Source: Desulfosporosinus sp. I2 (GTDB lineage: Bacteria; Bacillota; Desulfitobacteriia; Desulfitobacteriales; Desulfitobacteriaceae). Taken from it: a DNA stretch of 64,000 bases. The notes beneath the pieces were generated by a model. It saw only the letters and a list, made by a program, of their open reading frames with translations. It made no database searches and had not been told where the DNA came from. Positions 9,248 to 19,036 of the stretch are shown one piece after another. The stretch covers positions 41,463 through 105,462 of the forward strand of contig NZ_JYNH01000004.1 in assembly GCF_000960765.1 (NCBI RefSeq). Direction: 5' to 3'. How positions within the stretch are numbered: position 1 is the stretch's first letter; the number at the start of each line of letters is the position of its first letter. A program made the position numbers and the translations under genes.

Positions 9248-10294
9248 TCACGCAGTTCCAGCAGCGTTTTTCCCGCTTAGGGTAAGGGCAAGATTTTTTG
9301 CCTGAAAGGGGTTTAAGACATGTGCTTCCATACAAGCTTCATTTAATGTATTAAAATCCATCTTTTTTCCGAGGAGGGAGTATTCCAACCGTCGCAAACG
9401 TAGGGGAGGGATTAAGCGATTGGAGTCACTCAAGGTTATATTGGTAATTCGTTGACCAGCGAGGACTAAACGGCATGTCAGGTCAGTACCATCAAGAGAG
9501 ACTTGGTATTCTCTGATATAACAGTTTTCCGCTACTTTAATCTCCCGATAGAGGAGGCGACGCCCGGCTTCCATGAGCCATTCTTTGGATTGAAACATAG
9601 GGGTGAGTTTGCGGATTTGTTCAAGAACCTGATTGTCTAGTTGGGTTGAAGTAAGCGAGAAGGCTCCTGTGAAGTTAGTTTTGAGCCTTTCGATAACTTC
9701 CTCTTTACATACGGCTCTCCCCATTTCCGACTGCAATGTCGTGAGGTTTGCTTGCATTTGATGTAAATACTCCTGGCGGAAATCCTCTGATGGGACACGG
9801 ATAATAGAAGACATAACCTCAAAATTGAAATCCATTAGAATATTCCCAACTAAGACATTACACTCTCCGATTTGACCTGCGCCATTGCCAGAAATCTTTT
9901 TGGAGTTAACAATTAAGTCACAAGGCGAGCGTATCTCCGCCGCTAAGTTGAAATCCCTGAGCGTTTGCACTACTGGTTCGAGGAGCTTCTTGTAAAATCG
10001 CTCCCGGTTGGTGGGGATGTCTGGATTTTTTCGGTGAAGAACAATTTGGAAAAAAATCTGCCTGTGATCTAAATAGACTAATCCGCCTCCAACTTCGCGA
10101 CGAAATAGGGGGATCCCGAATTCTTTACAAGCTTTTAAATCGACTTCACTGGGTATATCCTGATGGAACCCTGCACAGACATAAGGTGTTGCCGGGGTAC
10201 AGAGTATTAACGCCTCCCGGTTTAGGTGGGCAAGAGCGTGATAAATAACCTGTGATTCAAACCAAGTCACTAGGTTAAGATTGTAAAATTCCAT
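9248..10294 (-). CDS. Second lipoate-protein ligase A family protein
   Basis: 348 aa. LplA-family motifs: TPATPYVCAGFHQD, FRREVGGGLVYLD (substrate loop RREVGGG), KKISGNGAGQIGE. The C-terminal third (from about residue 220) resembles the accessory domain of the neighbouring ligase. Convergent with the flavoprotein gene, 34 bases apart. AGGAG lies 9 bases before the ATG. It has its own sigma-54 promoter at 10341-10355, so it belongs to the same regulon as the acetoin genes. Which protein it modifies is not shown by sequence. Confidence 0.82.
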   Translation of the reverse strand: MEFYNLNLVTWFESQVIYHALAHLNREALILCTPATPYVCAGFHQDIPSEVDLKACKEFGIPLFRREVGGGLVYLDHRQIFFQIVLHRKNPDIPTNRERFYKKLLEPVVQTLRDFNLAAEIRSPCDLIVNSKKISGNGAGQIGECNVLVGNILMDFNFEVMSSIIRVPSEDFRQEYLHQMQANLTTLQSEMGRAVCKEEVIERLKTNFTGAFSLTSTQLDNQVLEQIRKLTPMFQSKEWLMEAGRRLLYREIKVAENCYIREYQVSLDGTDLTCRLVLAGQRITNITLSDSNRLIPPLRLRRLEYSLLGKKMDFNTLNEACMEAHVLNPFQAKNLALTLSGKNAAGTA

Positions 10295-10340
10295 AACGAG
10301 TACTCCTAACAGTGAATTTTGCGTTCATAAACTTCTTAAT

Positions 10341-10355
10341 GCAAATTCTATGCCA
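10341..10355 (-). promoter_or_regulatory. Sigma-54 promoter for the minus-strand lipoate ligase
   Basis: Minus strand TGGCAT-AGAAT-TTGC, 47 bases before the ATG at 10294; GG/GC spacing is canonical. The remaining intergenic stretch up to 10785 holds no gene that I can support. Confidence 0.8.
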
Positions 10356-10784
10356 AGAAAAAATTGCAGAGTATGTGGCACAAGTTGAAGACTTGGCATC
10401 AATTCTTTGCACATTTGACGAAACAAGATAAACTCTGGCCGCGTGAAATAGAGAAAATGCAAGCGAAATAAGACTTTGTAAACAATTCCCTCTTCTTCGA
10501 AACAAAGTATCGTATAATAAAGGCGTAATTATTTTATTAAATAATTTGTGTTTGGGATTTTTTTGACTTTTTCTGTGAGAACTGATTTTAGTGTTGTTCA
10601 CTCTCCAATAGTAAAGTCTTGGATTGATGTGCTAGGGACGGGGTCAACCCGAAGGATGGTAGTGGCCAACATTTTAGAATACATAAGTTTAAGGCATCGA
10701 TGGAAAAAACCAGAAATTGAAGGTAATGGTTTTTTCGAGTCTAAAACCATTCGTGAGCAGAAAAGGTTTTAGGAGGGGCTTAAG

Positions 10785-12755
10785 ATGTCCAAGCAATCCA
10801 TAAAATGTGTAGAAGATTCGTTAGGGGCATGGAGAAACTTTATCGAGGGCGGCATGGGTGATGCAACGGTTACACGCTCAGAGATCCTTGAATCATGGTA
10901 TCGCTGTAAGAAACTTGGCATAAACCCCTATGATGGTAAAGGTAAGGACACGTTGGACCACGAAAAGTTGCAACAACTAATCAATCATAACTCTAGATTA
11001 GTAGAGGTAGCCAAACCTTTCATGCATACCGTTTACCAAAGTGTAAAGGGTTCGGGATTCATGGTCGTGATTACAGACAAGGAAGGGAGGATTTTGCACA
11101 CTTGCGGCGATTCTGGGATATTGGACAAGGCTGCAGGTACAATTCGGTTTATAAAGGGTACAAACTGGTCAGAACAGGCCGTTGGGACTAACGCGATCGG
11201 AACAGCGTTGGCCATCAATAAAGCCATTCAAATTTCAGGGTCTGAGCACTTTTGCCAATCGCATCATTGCTGGACGTGTTCTGGAGCACCGATTCATAAT
11301 TCTCTCGGGGAGATTATCGGATGCTTTGATATCTCCGGCCCCGCCGAATGTGTGTATTCTCATACATTGGGTATGGTTGTAGCGGCGGTAGAAGCCATAG
11401 AAAATCAATTGCGGAAGGAAATAATCCAGGAGGAAAAGAACCGAGCATATGAATTATTGAGTGCAGCAACAGAGAGCGTGACTGAAGGCTTGCTGGCCGT
11501 GGACAATGAAGGCCGGATTATTCATATCAATCAGGCTGCCCAAAAAATGTTCGGCTCGAGCGAAAAAATAGAGACAGGCCAACTTTTGAAATCGATCCTC
11601 GGCCCTAACGAGAAGTTCAGTGAAATGGCTAACCAACTTCTCTGGAAAACGGATGTGGAAATTGTGCACGAACAAGGACGGGACCGAATCCATTGTACAT
11701 GTTCAGCCCGTCCATTTTCTAAGAAAGATGGCTCAATTGCTGGTGTGGTGTTTACCTTGCGGGAAATTAATAAGGTTCGCCGTTTGGTAAACAGGATGGT
11801 AGGAGCTACTGCCCGTTTTTATTGTAAGGATATTGTAGGGGAATCTAAAGTGATAAAAAGTGCCTTGAAATTAATTTCTATCGCCGCGAATTCCCGTTCA
11901 AACGTTCTTTTGACAGGAGAAAGCGGTACGGGGAAGGAATTATTTGCCCAAGCGATCCACAATCATAGCGGTCGCTCGGAGGGGCCGTTTGTCGCAGTCA
12001 ATTGTGCAGCTCTGCCACGAGAACTAATCCAAAGTGAACTTTTCGGTTATAATGAGGGAGCCTTTACTGGAGCAAGGCGAGGGGGAAATCCAGGAAAGTT
12101 TGAATTGGCCAATGAGGGGACCATCTTTTTAGATGAAATCGGTGATATGCCCATCGAATTGCAGGTGAACCTTTTGCGGGTATTACAAGAACGAAAAGTG
12201 ACCAGGGTTGGAGGAGACAAAGAAATTCCGGTTGATGTGCGCATCATAGCTGCTACCAACAAGAATTTGCTCAAGGATATTGATGAGGGACGCTTTCGCC
12301 AGGATTTATTCTACCGTTTAAATGTATTTAGCATTCATATCCCTCCTTTAAGGGAAAGGGAAGAAGATATCGAACTCCTGACAATGTATTTGATTAGAGT
12401 TTTTTCGGAGAGCCTGGGCAAACAGATTAAAGGAGCAGAAACGGAATTTTTACAGGCAATCAGAAATTACTCTTGGCCTGGGAATGTCAGGGAATTGCAA
12501 AATGCCGTGGAGTTCGCCATTAATATAGCTGAAGAAGATTATCTTACCGTTAAAGAATTGCCTCGTACTGTTGTTAGCTATCCACGGTCGGCAAGAACTG
12601 AAGGCGATGTTATTTCTTTGTTGGAAATAGAACGGATTGCCGTTGAATCCACTCTGAACCAGTTTAACGGTAATATTACGCAAACTGCCAAAGCTTTAGG
12701 AATCGGACGCAATACTTTATATGACAAGCTAAAAAAGTTAGGGGTCAGAGTTTAG
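10785..12755 (+). CDS. acoR: Sigma-54-dependent activator, AcoR type (GAF-PAS-AAA-Fis)
   Basis: 656 aa. N-terminal [15 protein letters not shown] and a GAF region (about residues 60-205) as in acetoin regulators; PAS around 225-340; AAA+ domain about 355-590 with Walker A GESGTGKE, the sigma-54 contact loop GAFTGA, and Walker [11 protein letters not shown]-terminal Fis-type helix-turn-helix ([21 protein letters not shown]). AGGAGG precedes the ATG. It most likely activates the nearby -24/-12 promoters in response to acetoin or a related compound (inference). It shares an 86-base identical stretch with the next regulator. Confidence 0.9.
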   Translation: MSKQSIKCVEDSLGAWRNFIEGGMGDATVTRSEILESWYRCKKLGINPYDGKGKDTLDHEKLQQLINHNSRLVEVAKPFMHTVYQSVKGSGFMVVITDKEGRILHTCGDSGILDKAAGTIRFIKGTNWSEQAVGTNAIGTALAINKAIQISGSEHFCQSHHCWTCSGAPIHNSLGEIIGCFDISGPAECVYSHTLGMVVAAVEAIENQLRKEIIQEEKNRAYELLSAATESVTEGLLAVDNEGRIIHINQAAQKMFGSSEKIETGQLLKSILGPNEKFSEMANQLLWKTDVEIVHEQGRDRIHCTCSARPFSKKDGSIAGVVFTLREINKVRRLVNRMVGATARFYCKDIVGESKVIKSALKLISIAANSRSNVLLTGESGTGKELFAQAIHNHSGRSEGPFVAVNCAALPRELIQSELFGYNEGAFTGARRGGNPGKFELANEGTIFLDEIGDMPIELQVNLLRVLQERKVTRVGGDKEIPVDVRIIAATNKNLLKDIDEGRFRQDLFYRLNVFSIHIPPLREREEDIELLTMYLIRVFSESLGKQIKGAETEFLQAIRNYSWPGNVRELQNAVEFAINIAEEDYLTVKELPRTVVSYPRSARTEGDVISLLEIERIAVESTLNQFNGNITQTAKALGIGRNTLYDKLKKLGVRV

Positions 12756-12769
12756 ACGGTTAACAAGTG

Positions 12770-12794
12770 CATTAGTCCACACCATGGACTAATG
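12770..12794. repeat. Inverted repeat between the two regulators
   Basis: CATTAGTCCA and TGGACTAATG form a perfect 10-bp stem with a 5-base loop, 15 bases after the acoR stop. There is no T-tract, so terminator function is uncertain. Confidence 0.5.
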
Positions 12795-12923
12795 GGGCGT
12801 AAGCTAGGTCTTTCAAATTAAAGACATTTGGAATAGGAAATAATAATTATGTTATAAAAAACAGAATAGTACAAAAAATAGCTTCTTTTTACAGTGGGAT
12901 TTTTTTACAAGGAGGAAATATTA

Positions 12924-14798
12924 ATGGATTTTAACGGGGAGGAAATTAATTTACTGGATGTTATTGACTTAGAATTTTTGCAGCAGTTTCAGGACACTTT
13001 TTCTCGTGTTACAGGTGTTGCCGCTTTAACATTTGATAAGAATAACAACCCAGTGACTCAGCCGATAAATTTTATTGATATTTGTATGAAGTATAATCGA
13101 AGCTGCTCTGAAGGTTTGAAACGTTGTGAAATTAGTGATAAGAAAGGCGCTGAAGAATCAACCAGAACCGGAAAGCCTGCGGTGTACCACTGTGAAAATG
13201 GCATGGTTGATTTTGCCGCTCCTATAATGCTGAACGGCGTACGAATCGGAGCAATCCTGGGAGGACAGGTCTTAGCAGATCAACCGGAAAAGGAAAAATT
13301 TATAAAACACGCCGAAGTGCTTGGAGTAGATCCTAATGAGTATTTAGAAGCTTTAAATAAAGTCAAAATTATTCCGGAAGAAAAAATAAAGGAAGCAGCA
13401 AATTTACTTTATTTGGTAAGTTCAAAAATTTCAAAAATGATAGAAAATCAGTTACGCAAGGAAGAACTTCAAGAGGAAAAAAACCAGGCTTACGAATTGT
13501 TGGCTGCCGCGACCAGTAGCGTTACGGAGGGATTGATGGCCGTAGACAACGATGGAAAGATCATTCATATTAATCCAGCAGCTTATACCATTATGAGATT
13601 GTCTGACAAAGATGTCGTTGGCAAACCATTGAGTTTGATTCTTGGTCCTAACAATAAATTTAGTGAAATAGCCAAAAACTGCATCTGGAACACTGATGAA
13701 GAAATTGTCCTGGATCAAGGCGGGGAGCGCATTCATTGCACAAGTTCTTCCAGGCCGATTTTGAAGGAAAACTGTACAATCGCTGGCGTAGTGTTTACGT
13801 TGCGGGAAATAAGAAAGGTGCGTAGTTTAGTCAACAGAATGGTAGGGGCAACTGCCCGCTTTACCTGTTTAGATATTATCGGGGAAAGTGAGGGAATGAA
13901 GAAAGCATTTAAGCTGATCTCGGTTGCGGCTAATTCCCGTTCCAATGTATTACTTACAGGTGAAAGTGGAACTGGTAAAGAGCTGTTTGCCCAAGCGATC
14001 CACAATCATAGCGGTCGCTCGGAGGGGCCGTTTGTCGCAGTCAATTGTGCAGCTCTGCCACGAGAACTAATTCAAAGTGAACTATTTGGTTATAATGAGG
14101 GAGCTTTTACCGGGGCTAAGCGGGGAGGAAATCTTGGTAAGTTCGAACTTGCCAATGAGGGGACCATCTTTCTGGATGAAATCGGGGATATGCCCATAGA
14201 ATTGCAAGTAAACCTTTTACGGGTCTTACAGGAACGGAAAGTAACGAGGGTTGGTGGAGAAAAGGTAATTCCTGTTAACGTCCGGATTATTGCAGCGACC
14301 AACAAGGATCTGATGAGGGCCGTCGAGGAAGGACGTTTCCGAGAAGATTTGTATTACCGCTTAAATGTATTAAACATTCACATCCCACCCTTAAGGGAGA
14401 GAGGGAAAGATATTGACCTCTTAACCATTCATTTAATAAACATTTTCTCAGAAAACTTGGGTAAAGAGATCGGTGGAGCTGAGCTGGAGTTTTTCGAGGC
14501 CATTCGTAATTATTCCTGGCCTGGGAATGTAAGAGAATTACAAAATGCGGTGGAATATGCCATGAATGTGGTTGAGGGGGAATATCTCAGTGTTACGGAT
14601 TTACCCCGCAGTATACATCGGCAGCCGAACTTTCTGCAAGAGGTGGGGGAGGTCATCTCATTAACAGAAATAGAGCGGATTACTGTTGAGTCAACATTAA
14701 ACCGGTTTAATGGCAATATTACCAAAACGGCAAAAGCTTTAGGAATTGGACGCAATACGTTATATGACAAGTTGAGGAAGTTGGGGGTTAGAGCATAG
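12924..14798 (+). CDS. Sigma-54-dependent activator with PocR-type sensor domain
   Basis: About 624 aa from ATG 12924, preceded by GGAGGA. Residues 1-170 form a PocR-like ligand domain ([56 protein letters not shown]), in which Cys residues are conserved in the family. Then PAS (about 190-300), AAA+ ([23 protein letters not shown]) and a Fis-type HTH nearly identical to that of acoR. From the PAS domain onward the two proteins are close paralogues; only the sensor differs, so they probably read different signals on the same promoters (inference). Confidence 0.88.
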   Translation: MDFNGEEINLLDVIDLEFLQQFQDTFSRVTGVAALTFDKNNNPVTQPINFIDICMKYNRSCSEGLKRCEISDKKGAEESTRTGKPAVYHCENGMVDFAAPIMLNGVRIGAILGGQVLADQPEKEKFIKHAEVLGVDPNEYLEALNKVKIIPEEKIKEAANLLYLVSSKISKMIENQLRKEELQEEKNQAYELLAAATSSVTEGLMAVDNDGKIIHINPAAYTIMRLSDKDVVGKPLSLILGPNNKFSEIAKNCIWNTDEEIVLDQGGERIHCTSSSRPILKENCTIAGVVFTLREIRKVRSLVNRMVGATARFTCLDIIGESEGMKKAFKLISVAANSRSNVLLTGESGTGKELFAQAIHNHSGRSEGPFVAVNCAALPRELIQSELFGYNEGAFTGAKRGGNLGKFELANEGTIFLDEIGDMPIELQVNLLRVLQERKVTRVGGEKVIPVNVRIIAATNKDLMRAVEEGRFREDLYYRLNVLNIHIPPLRERGKDIDLLTIHLINIFSENLGKEIGGAELEFFEAIRNYSWPGNVRELQNAVEYAMNVVEGEYLSVTDLPRSIHRQPNFLQEVGEVISLTEIERITVESTLNRFNGNITKTAKALGIGRNTLYDKLRKLGVRA

Positions 14799-14829
14799 AA
14801 TGGATTTAACACTCTTGACGTGAATGAAG

Positions 14830-14864
14830 TGCCCGGAAAGCGAACACTGTTCGTTTTTTGGGCA
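14830..14864 (+). terminator. Hairpin terminator of the activator gene (GAAC-NNN-GTTC family)
   Basis: A 16-pair stem including G-T pairs, T14830-C14845 with G14849-A14864, apex CGAAC-ACT-GTTCG, followed by TATTTT. The same design recurs at 16081-16120 and 16209-16259. Confidence 0.7.
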
Positions 14865-15035
14865 TATTTTATCGTCTTTAATGGGGAGTTTGCTACGACG
14901 ATCGATTTGTTGAATGATTGGCGGCCTTCTGCAGAACCCGTGTTCGTTATTTGGTCAATTTTTTGAAAGTACATAATGTAGGAGATAGTGCCCACCGAAG
15001 AGAAGTTATAGGCCTTTTTTTTGGAATGAATGGTT

Positions 15036-15050
15036 TGGCATGGAACTTGC
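15036..15050 (+). promoter_or_regulatory. Sigma-54 promoter for the acetoin reductase gene
   Basis: TGGCAT-GGAAC-TTGC, 140 bases before the ATG at 15190. GAACCCGTGTTCG-type half sites lie about 100 and 200 bases upstream and could bind the activators. The rest of the 14798-15190 gap holds no gene. Confidence 0.8.
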
Positions 15051-15189
15051 GTTAACATCCATTAACTAGCCGGAAAGGGGGGAGTAATTAGTGCTGGAGG
15101 ACAAGGGTATTTAGGGGCGAGAAATCATGGATTAACTATTACTTTTTTAAGAGTTCTGAAGACTGCGAGGAATGAGGGAGGAAATGAAC

Positions 15190-15966
15190 ATGAAGCTGAA
15201 GGGTAAAGTGGCCATTGTCACCGGGGCAGGGAGGGGTATCGGGAGAGGAATTGCTATACGATTAGCGCAAGACGGGGCTGAAGTGGTGGTCAACGATATC
15301 AATAGTGAGACGGTGAACAAGGTAGTAAAAGAAATTGAAGCATTGGGGAGAAAAGCGTTAGCAATCGTAGCTGATGTCAGCAACGGGCCGGCGGTTTACG
15401 CAATGGTAGAAAAGGTAGTAGCGGAATTTGGTAAACTGGACATAATGGTAGCTAACGCTGGCATTGCTCAAGTTAAACAGGCTATCGAGATCACAGAAGA
15501 GGACTGGGACAGGATTTTCGCCGTAAATGCTAAAGGAATATTTTTATGCGACCAGGCTGCAGCCAAGCAGATGATCAAGCAAAAGAGAGGAAAAATAATT
15601 AATTGCGCTAGCATAGCCGGGCATTCCGGGTTTGGCCTGTTGTCTTCCTACAGCGCTACCAAATTTGCGGTAGTGGGATTTACCCAGGCTTTAGCCAAAG
15701 AACTGGGGCCTTACGGAATTAATGTCAATGCCTATTGCCCGGGGATCGTTGGTACCGATATGTGGGATCTAATCGACGAGAAGATGGGTATTTACCTAGA
15801 TTTGCCTAAAGGGGAAACATTGAAAAAATTCTCAGAACTCATAACTCTCGGTCGGGTGGAGACGCCAGAGGATGTCGCTTGCTTGGTTTCATATTTGGCG
15901 TCTGCTGATGCCGACTATATGACGGGTCAAGCCATTAATATTTGTGGTGGCGTTATAATGAGTTAA
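15190..15966 (+). CDS. budC: Acetoin reductase / meso-2,3-butanediol dehydrogenase (SDR)
   Basis: 258-aa classical short-chain dehydrogenase; interconverts acetoin and 2,3-butanediol (or diacetyl and acetoin) with NAD(H). Rossmann motif TGAGRGIG, NAG near residue 90, catalytic Ser in NCASIAGHSG and YSATK. The tail GQAINICGGVIMS and insert GTDMWDLIDEKMG are typical of BudC-like enzymes. The ATG at 15190 has GGGAGGAA seven bases upstream; earlier in-frame ATGs (15172, 15184) lack it. Exact substrate is inferred from the acetoin context. Confidence 0.85.
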   Translation: MKLKGKVAIVTGAGRGIGRGIAIRLAQDGAEVVVNDINSETVNKVVKEIEALGRKALAIVADVSNGPAVYAMVEKVVAEFGKLDIMVANAGIAQVKQAIEITEEDWDRIFAVNAKGIFLCDQAAAKQMIKQKRGKIINCASIAGHSGFGLLSSYSATKFAVVGFTQALAKELGPYGINVNAYCPGIVGTDMWDLIDEKMGIYLDLPKGETLKKFSELITLGRVETPEDVACLVSYLASADADYMTGQAINICGGVIMS

Positions 15967-16080
15967 CATATAGGTTAAGTTAGCTACTATGTAGTTTCTC
16001 GGCTGAGAGGTTAACGTTTTTCATAGGTCAGCTTTTTGAGCAACCTTAATGTGACTCAAGAATAGGCCAGAAGGAAACAA

Positions 16081-16120
16081 AAGTGCCTGGGAAGCGAACT
16101 GCGTTCGTCTTTAAGTACTT
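16081..16120. repeat. Second copy of the GAAC-NNN-GTTC hairpin element
   Basis: AAGTGCCTGGGAAGCGAAC, a TGC loop, and a partly complementary GTTCG...TACTT arm. It resembles 14830-14864 but with weaker pairing, in the intergenic region after the acetoin reductase. Confidence 0.5.
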
Positions 16121-16160
16121 TCTGTTTTCATGCCAAGGGATAAGGAGAAGGGACAAGGTA

Positions 16161-16206
16161 ATCGGACGCAATACTTTATATGACAAACTAAAAAAGCTAG
16201 GGGTTA
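16161..16206 (+). pseudogene. Remnant of the 3' end of a third Fis-type activator gene
   Basis: The 46 bases from 16161 match the last codons of acoR (12711-12750) almost base for base: ATCGGACGCAATACTTTATA then TGACAAACTAAAAAAGCTAG. This encodes the HTH tail [15 protein letters not shown]. No other part of the gene is present. It implies a lost paralogue or a recombination scar. Confidence 0.8.
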
Positions 16207-16208
16207 GC

Positions 16209-16259
16209 AAGTGCTCGGGGAACGAACATACTGTTCAGTTCCCGGGCACTTGTTTTTAG
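16209..16259 (+). terminator. Hairpin terminator, third copy of the element
   Basis: CAAGTGCTCGGGGAAC pairs with GTTCCCGGGCACTTG with one bulge, followed by TTTTTA. It directly follows the activator-tail remnant, as the first copy follows the intact activator. Confidence 0.75.
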
Positions 16260-16342
16260 GGATAGTATACAAAAAGCTGAACATACCTTAATTAAAATAG
16301 TATTGTTTAGAGGTATTTCAAAAGATCGATAAAATTAAACTT

Positions 16343-16357
16343 TGGCACAAAATTTGC
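16343..16357 (+). promoter_or_regulatory. Sigma-54 promoter for the membrane protein and butanediol dehydrogenase
   Basis: TGGCAC-AAAAT-TTGC, an exact match to the -24/-12 consensus, about 130 bases before the ATG at 16490. Candidate activator half sites (CGAAC/GTTCG) lie upstream in the hairpin elements. Confidence 0.85.
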
Positions 16358-16489
16358 AATATATTGAAAACTGGCTAGCCAAATTAATAATAAGGGGGTA
16401 TTTCGCGAGAAAGCATTAAGCCATCGGAGATTTTTTTGGAACAATTGTAATGGAGAGCTGGAAGAAAAGGCGATTTAATTGGGAGGTGT

Positions 16490-17641
16490 ATGGGTTTGGA
16501 TGCTTCAACCAATGCGGCAGGGAAGGGTGGCGAGATTATTAGCGCCAAGAAACAATTTGGTTTATCCGTTAATCCGATCACGTTTGCACTGGCGCACCTA
16601 ACAATAATTCTGGTAGTTAGTCTTGTGGTTTGGAATTTGTTTGCGGATCCAAAGCAAGGCATATGGAAACTGTACCCACAGCCCTTTGGTGCTGTCATGT
16701 TCTGGTTCATTTTAGAGGTTGTATTCCTGGCATTTAATGGTGAGCTATGGCCCTTTCATCGCTTAAAGCAACCTCTATCAGGATTAGTTACATTTGTTAC
16801 CGGCGCAGTTTTAGCTTTTCTAACAGTGGGAATACTCGTTTTCGGCATCGGAAGTTATGAACCGGCTTTTAATCCAAGCGGAGCAGGTTGGACGGCAACC
16901 GGCATGATTGTCCTAATGGGTTTTTACTTTTTCGGTATCTTACCAACAAACATGGGGCATTGGCCATGGGTGGATTTAGGGCTAAAGCAGCCATGGGTCG
17001 GGATTATAGAGTTCTTTGAAGGGTTTTTCCTGGCGTTTTTGGGTTATCTGATATTAATTTATCCGAGCGTAGCCAGTTGGTCCCAGAGCGGAAAAGTGAT
17101 TCTTCCATTGGTCACAGCGGTTGGCTGGTTTTATTCAGTTATTGTCTCTTGGCTTACGACAGCTAATGCCTTAGATAACTGGCCGTGGAGCCAATTGGGT
17201 TCAAGAGCCAAAACTGCTCTGGTATCACTCTTCGGCAACTTTGTCATCGGTACAGGTATTTATTTCTTGTTTTTGGCTATCCTTAAAAATTTCCTGATCC
17301 CTGTTGAGGCTCAGAAATCTCTTGGAGTTGCGATTACAATGTGGCCAGCTCAATTAGGGGTTTGTATCTTGTTTTGGGTCTTAACGTGGTCGACAGTTTT
17401 TGACAATCAACCTCTAAATACCGTCTCGAAAAAGGTTATCAGAGTGGTGATTACTTACGGCCTGGGGCTGATAACATTTTTGGTTTATACCCGGTGGTTT
17501 GCGATTTCGGTACTGCATGAAGCTGAGATCAGCAAAGGATTCGGTGGAGATCCTTTAACGTGGATAGATTTGATGATTTTAGTTATGTTGATTTATGCCG
17601 TATATTTCGGTTCTTATGGCTTAATCAAAAAGAACAAATAA
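16490..17641 (+). CDS. Unknown multi-pass membrane protein with three internal repeats
   Basis: 383 aa with roughly nine to ten hydrophobic segments; I do not recognise the family. Three related units are visible, each opening with a Trp-Pro signature: ELWPFHRLKQPLSGLVTF (about 85), GHWPWVDLGLKQPWVGIIEF (about 160) and NWPWSQLGSRAKTALVSLF (about 230), each followed by a two-helix segment. Tryptophan content is high. It lies behind a consensus sigma-54 promoter and 115 bases before butanediol dehydrogenase, so it is part of the acetoin/butanediol regulon. Uptake of substrate or a membrane redox role are both possible; neither is shown. GGGAGGTG precedes the ATG. Confidence 0.75.
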   Translation: MGLDASTNAAGKGGEIISAKKQFGLSVNPITFALAHLTIILVVSLVVWNLFADPKQGIWKLYPQPFGAVMFWFILEVVFLAFNGELWPFHRLKQPLSGLVTFVTGAVLAFLTVGILVFGIGSYEPAFNPSGAGWTATGMIVLMGFYFFGILPTNMGHWPWVDLGLKQPWVGIIEFFEGFFLAFLGYLILIYPSVASWSQSGKVILPLVTAVGWFYSVIVSWLTTANALDNWPWSQLGSRAKTALVSLFGNFVIGTGIYFLFLAILKNFLIPVEAQKSLGVAITMWPAQLGVCILFWVLTWSTVFDNQPLNTVSKKVIRVVITYGLGLITFLVYTRWFAISVLHEAEISKGFGGDPLTWIDLMILVMLIYAVYFGSYGLIKKNK

Positions 17642-17755
17642 GGTTTGAAATTTTTAAAGCTTGTTCATTTTTAGTAAACTTGGGCTTTTTAAACAGAGCA
17701 TCCAAAGTATTTCGAATATTGGAGAATAACTATATTTTTAAAGGAGAGATGATCA

Positions 17756-18814
17756 ATGAAAGCAGCAGTGTGGTATGGAAGAAAAGATGTTCGCGTTGTG
17801 GATGTACCGGAGCCACCTACACCGGGTGAAGGGTGGGTAAAAGTAAAGGTTAAATGGTGTGGAATTTGTGGTTCCGATCTCCATGAATACTTAGCTGGGC
17901 CAATTTTCATTCCTGTTTCAGCGCCAGATGCGCTAACAGGTAGTAAAGCACCAATTATTCTTGGACATGAATTTTCCGGAGAAGTGGTAGAAATCGGCCC
18001 AGGAGTAAAAAATGTTCAGGTGGGAGATCGGGTTGCACCTGATGCATGCCAAGTGTGTTGGGAATGTTATCATTGTAAACGCATGAATTACAATATGTGC
18101 GAAAAATTGGCGTTTACTGGGTTGATGACGGATGGTGCCTTTGCAGAATATGTCAATGTACCAGCCTATACGATATATAAAATTCCGGATGATATGTCCT
18201 ACGAAGTAGCAGCCGTAATCGAGCCGATAGCTGTTGGGATCCATGCAGTTCGAATGGCACCTGTTATCGAAGGAGATATAGTCGTTGTCCTGGGCGGGGG
18301 AACAATCGGGCTCGCGACATTACAAGCTGCGAAGGCAGCTGGAGCTAGTAAAGTTTATGTGATTGAAATGGCTAAGGCTAGAAAAGAATATGCTTTAAAT
18401 ATGGGGGCAACGGCAGTCTTCGATCCTAGAGAAGTAGACGTTGTCGCAAAGATCAAGGAGCTTACCGACGGATTAGGAGCGGATATTACCTTCGAATGTA
18501 TCGGGAATGAGAAGACAGCACCACTGGCCATACAATTGGCAAGAAAAAGCGGTAAAGTTGTCATGGTAGGTATCTTTGAACGTGAGAGTACGTTTAACTT
18601 TTTCGAGGTTACCGCTAATGAAAAACACATTATAGGATCCTTGGCCTATAATGGAGAGTTTAGTACGGCGATTGCTTTAATGAATGATGGCCGGATTCAG
18701 GGAGAACCCATGATTACGGGAAAAATTAAACTCGATGATATTATAGAAAAGGGATTTGAAGAACTGGTAAACCGGAAAGAGGTAAATATCAAAATATTGG
18801 TCTCACCGAGCTAA
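17756..18814 (+). CDS. bdhA: Zinc-dependent 2,3-butanediol dehydrogenase (MDR family)
   Basis: 352 aa medium-chain dehydrogenase/reductase oxidising 2,3-butanediol to acetoin with NAD. Catalytic zinc ligands appear in CGICGSDLHEY (Cys near 37) and GHEFSGEV (His-Glu near 70); the structural zinc loop is CQVCWECYHCKRMNYNMC. Cofactor-binding VLGGGTIGLATLQAAK. The insert IFIPVSAPDALTG is characteristic of butanediol dehydrogenases. Strong ribosome-binding site (AAAGGAGA). Probably co-transcribed with the membrane protein before it and closed by a terminator at 18837. Confidence 0.9.
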   Translation: MKAAVWYGRKDVRVVDVPEPPTPGEGWVKVKVKWCGICGSDLHEYLAGPIFIPVSAPDALTGSKAPIILGHEFSGEVVEIGPGVKNVQVGDRVAPDACQVCWECYHCKRMNYNMCEKLAFTGLMTDGAFAEYVNVPAYTIYKIPDDMSYEVAAVIEPIAVGIHAVRMAPVIEGDIVVVLGGGTIGLATLQAAKAAGASKVYVIEMAKARKEYALNMGATAVFDPREVDVVAKIKELTDGLGADITFECIGNEKTAPLAIQLARKSGKVVMVGIFERESTFNFFEVTANEKHIIGSLAYNGEFSTAIALMNDGRIQGEPMITGKIKLDDIIEKGFEELVNRKEVNIKILVSPS

Positions 18815-18836
18815 GCGATACAACTCGTCTGAAAAA

Positions 18837-18862
18837 GCGCCTGGAATATCTAGGCGTTTTTC
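18837..18862 (+). terminator. Intrinsic terminator after bdhA
   Basis: GCGCCT pairs with AGGCGT across a 9-base loop, followed by TTTTT. It lies 22 bases after the bdhA stop. Confidence 0.75.
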
Positions 18863-18882
18863 TATTGAGATTTCTAAAACGT

Positions 18883-18900
18883 TGTTCGAAGATCGAACGA
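18883..18900. promoter_or_regulatory. Candidate activator-binding palindrome upstream of the aco promoter
   Basis: GTTCGAAGATCGAAC flanked by TGTTC-type half sites, about 140 bases upstream of the -24/-12 promoter at 19037. This is the normal distance for sigma-54 enhancers, and the motif matches the inner palindrome at 6999-7020. Confidence 0.6.
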
Positions 18901-19036
18901 ATGTTCAATTCGCGACCACTGGATGGATACAGGGCTAGTGAAGTGTTTAACGCTGCAGGTTTAAATGAATTGTCAAGAATCGTTCAAACAAGGTAGTTTC
19001 GCAGCTTTACATTAAATTTTTCATGAGAGTCTAGTT

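Noticed and set aside
10548..10772. Short plus-strand frame upstream of acoR
   Set aside because: No ribosome-binding site, unusual composition and no similarity that I recognise; overlaps the regulatory gap.
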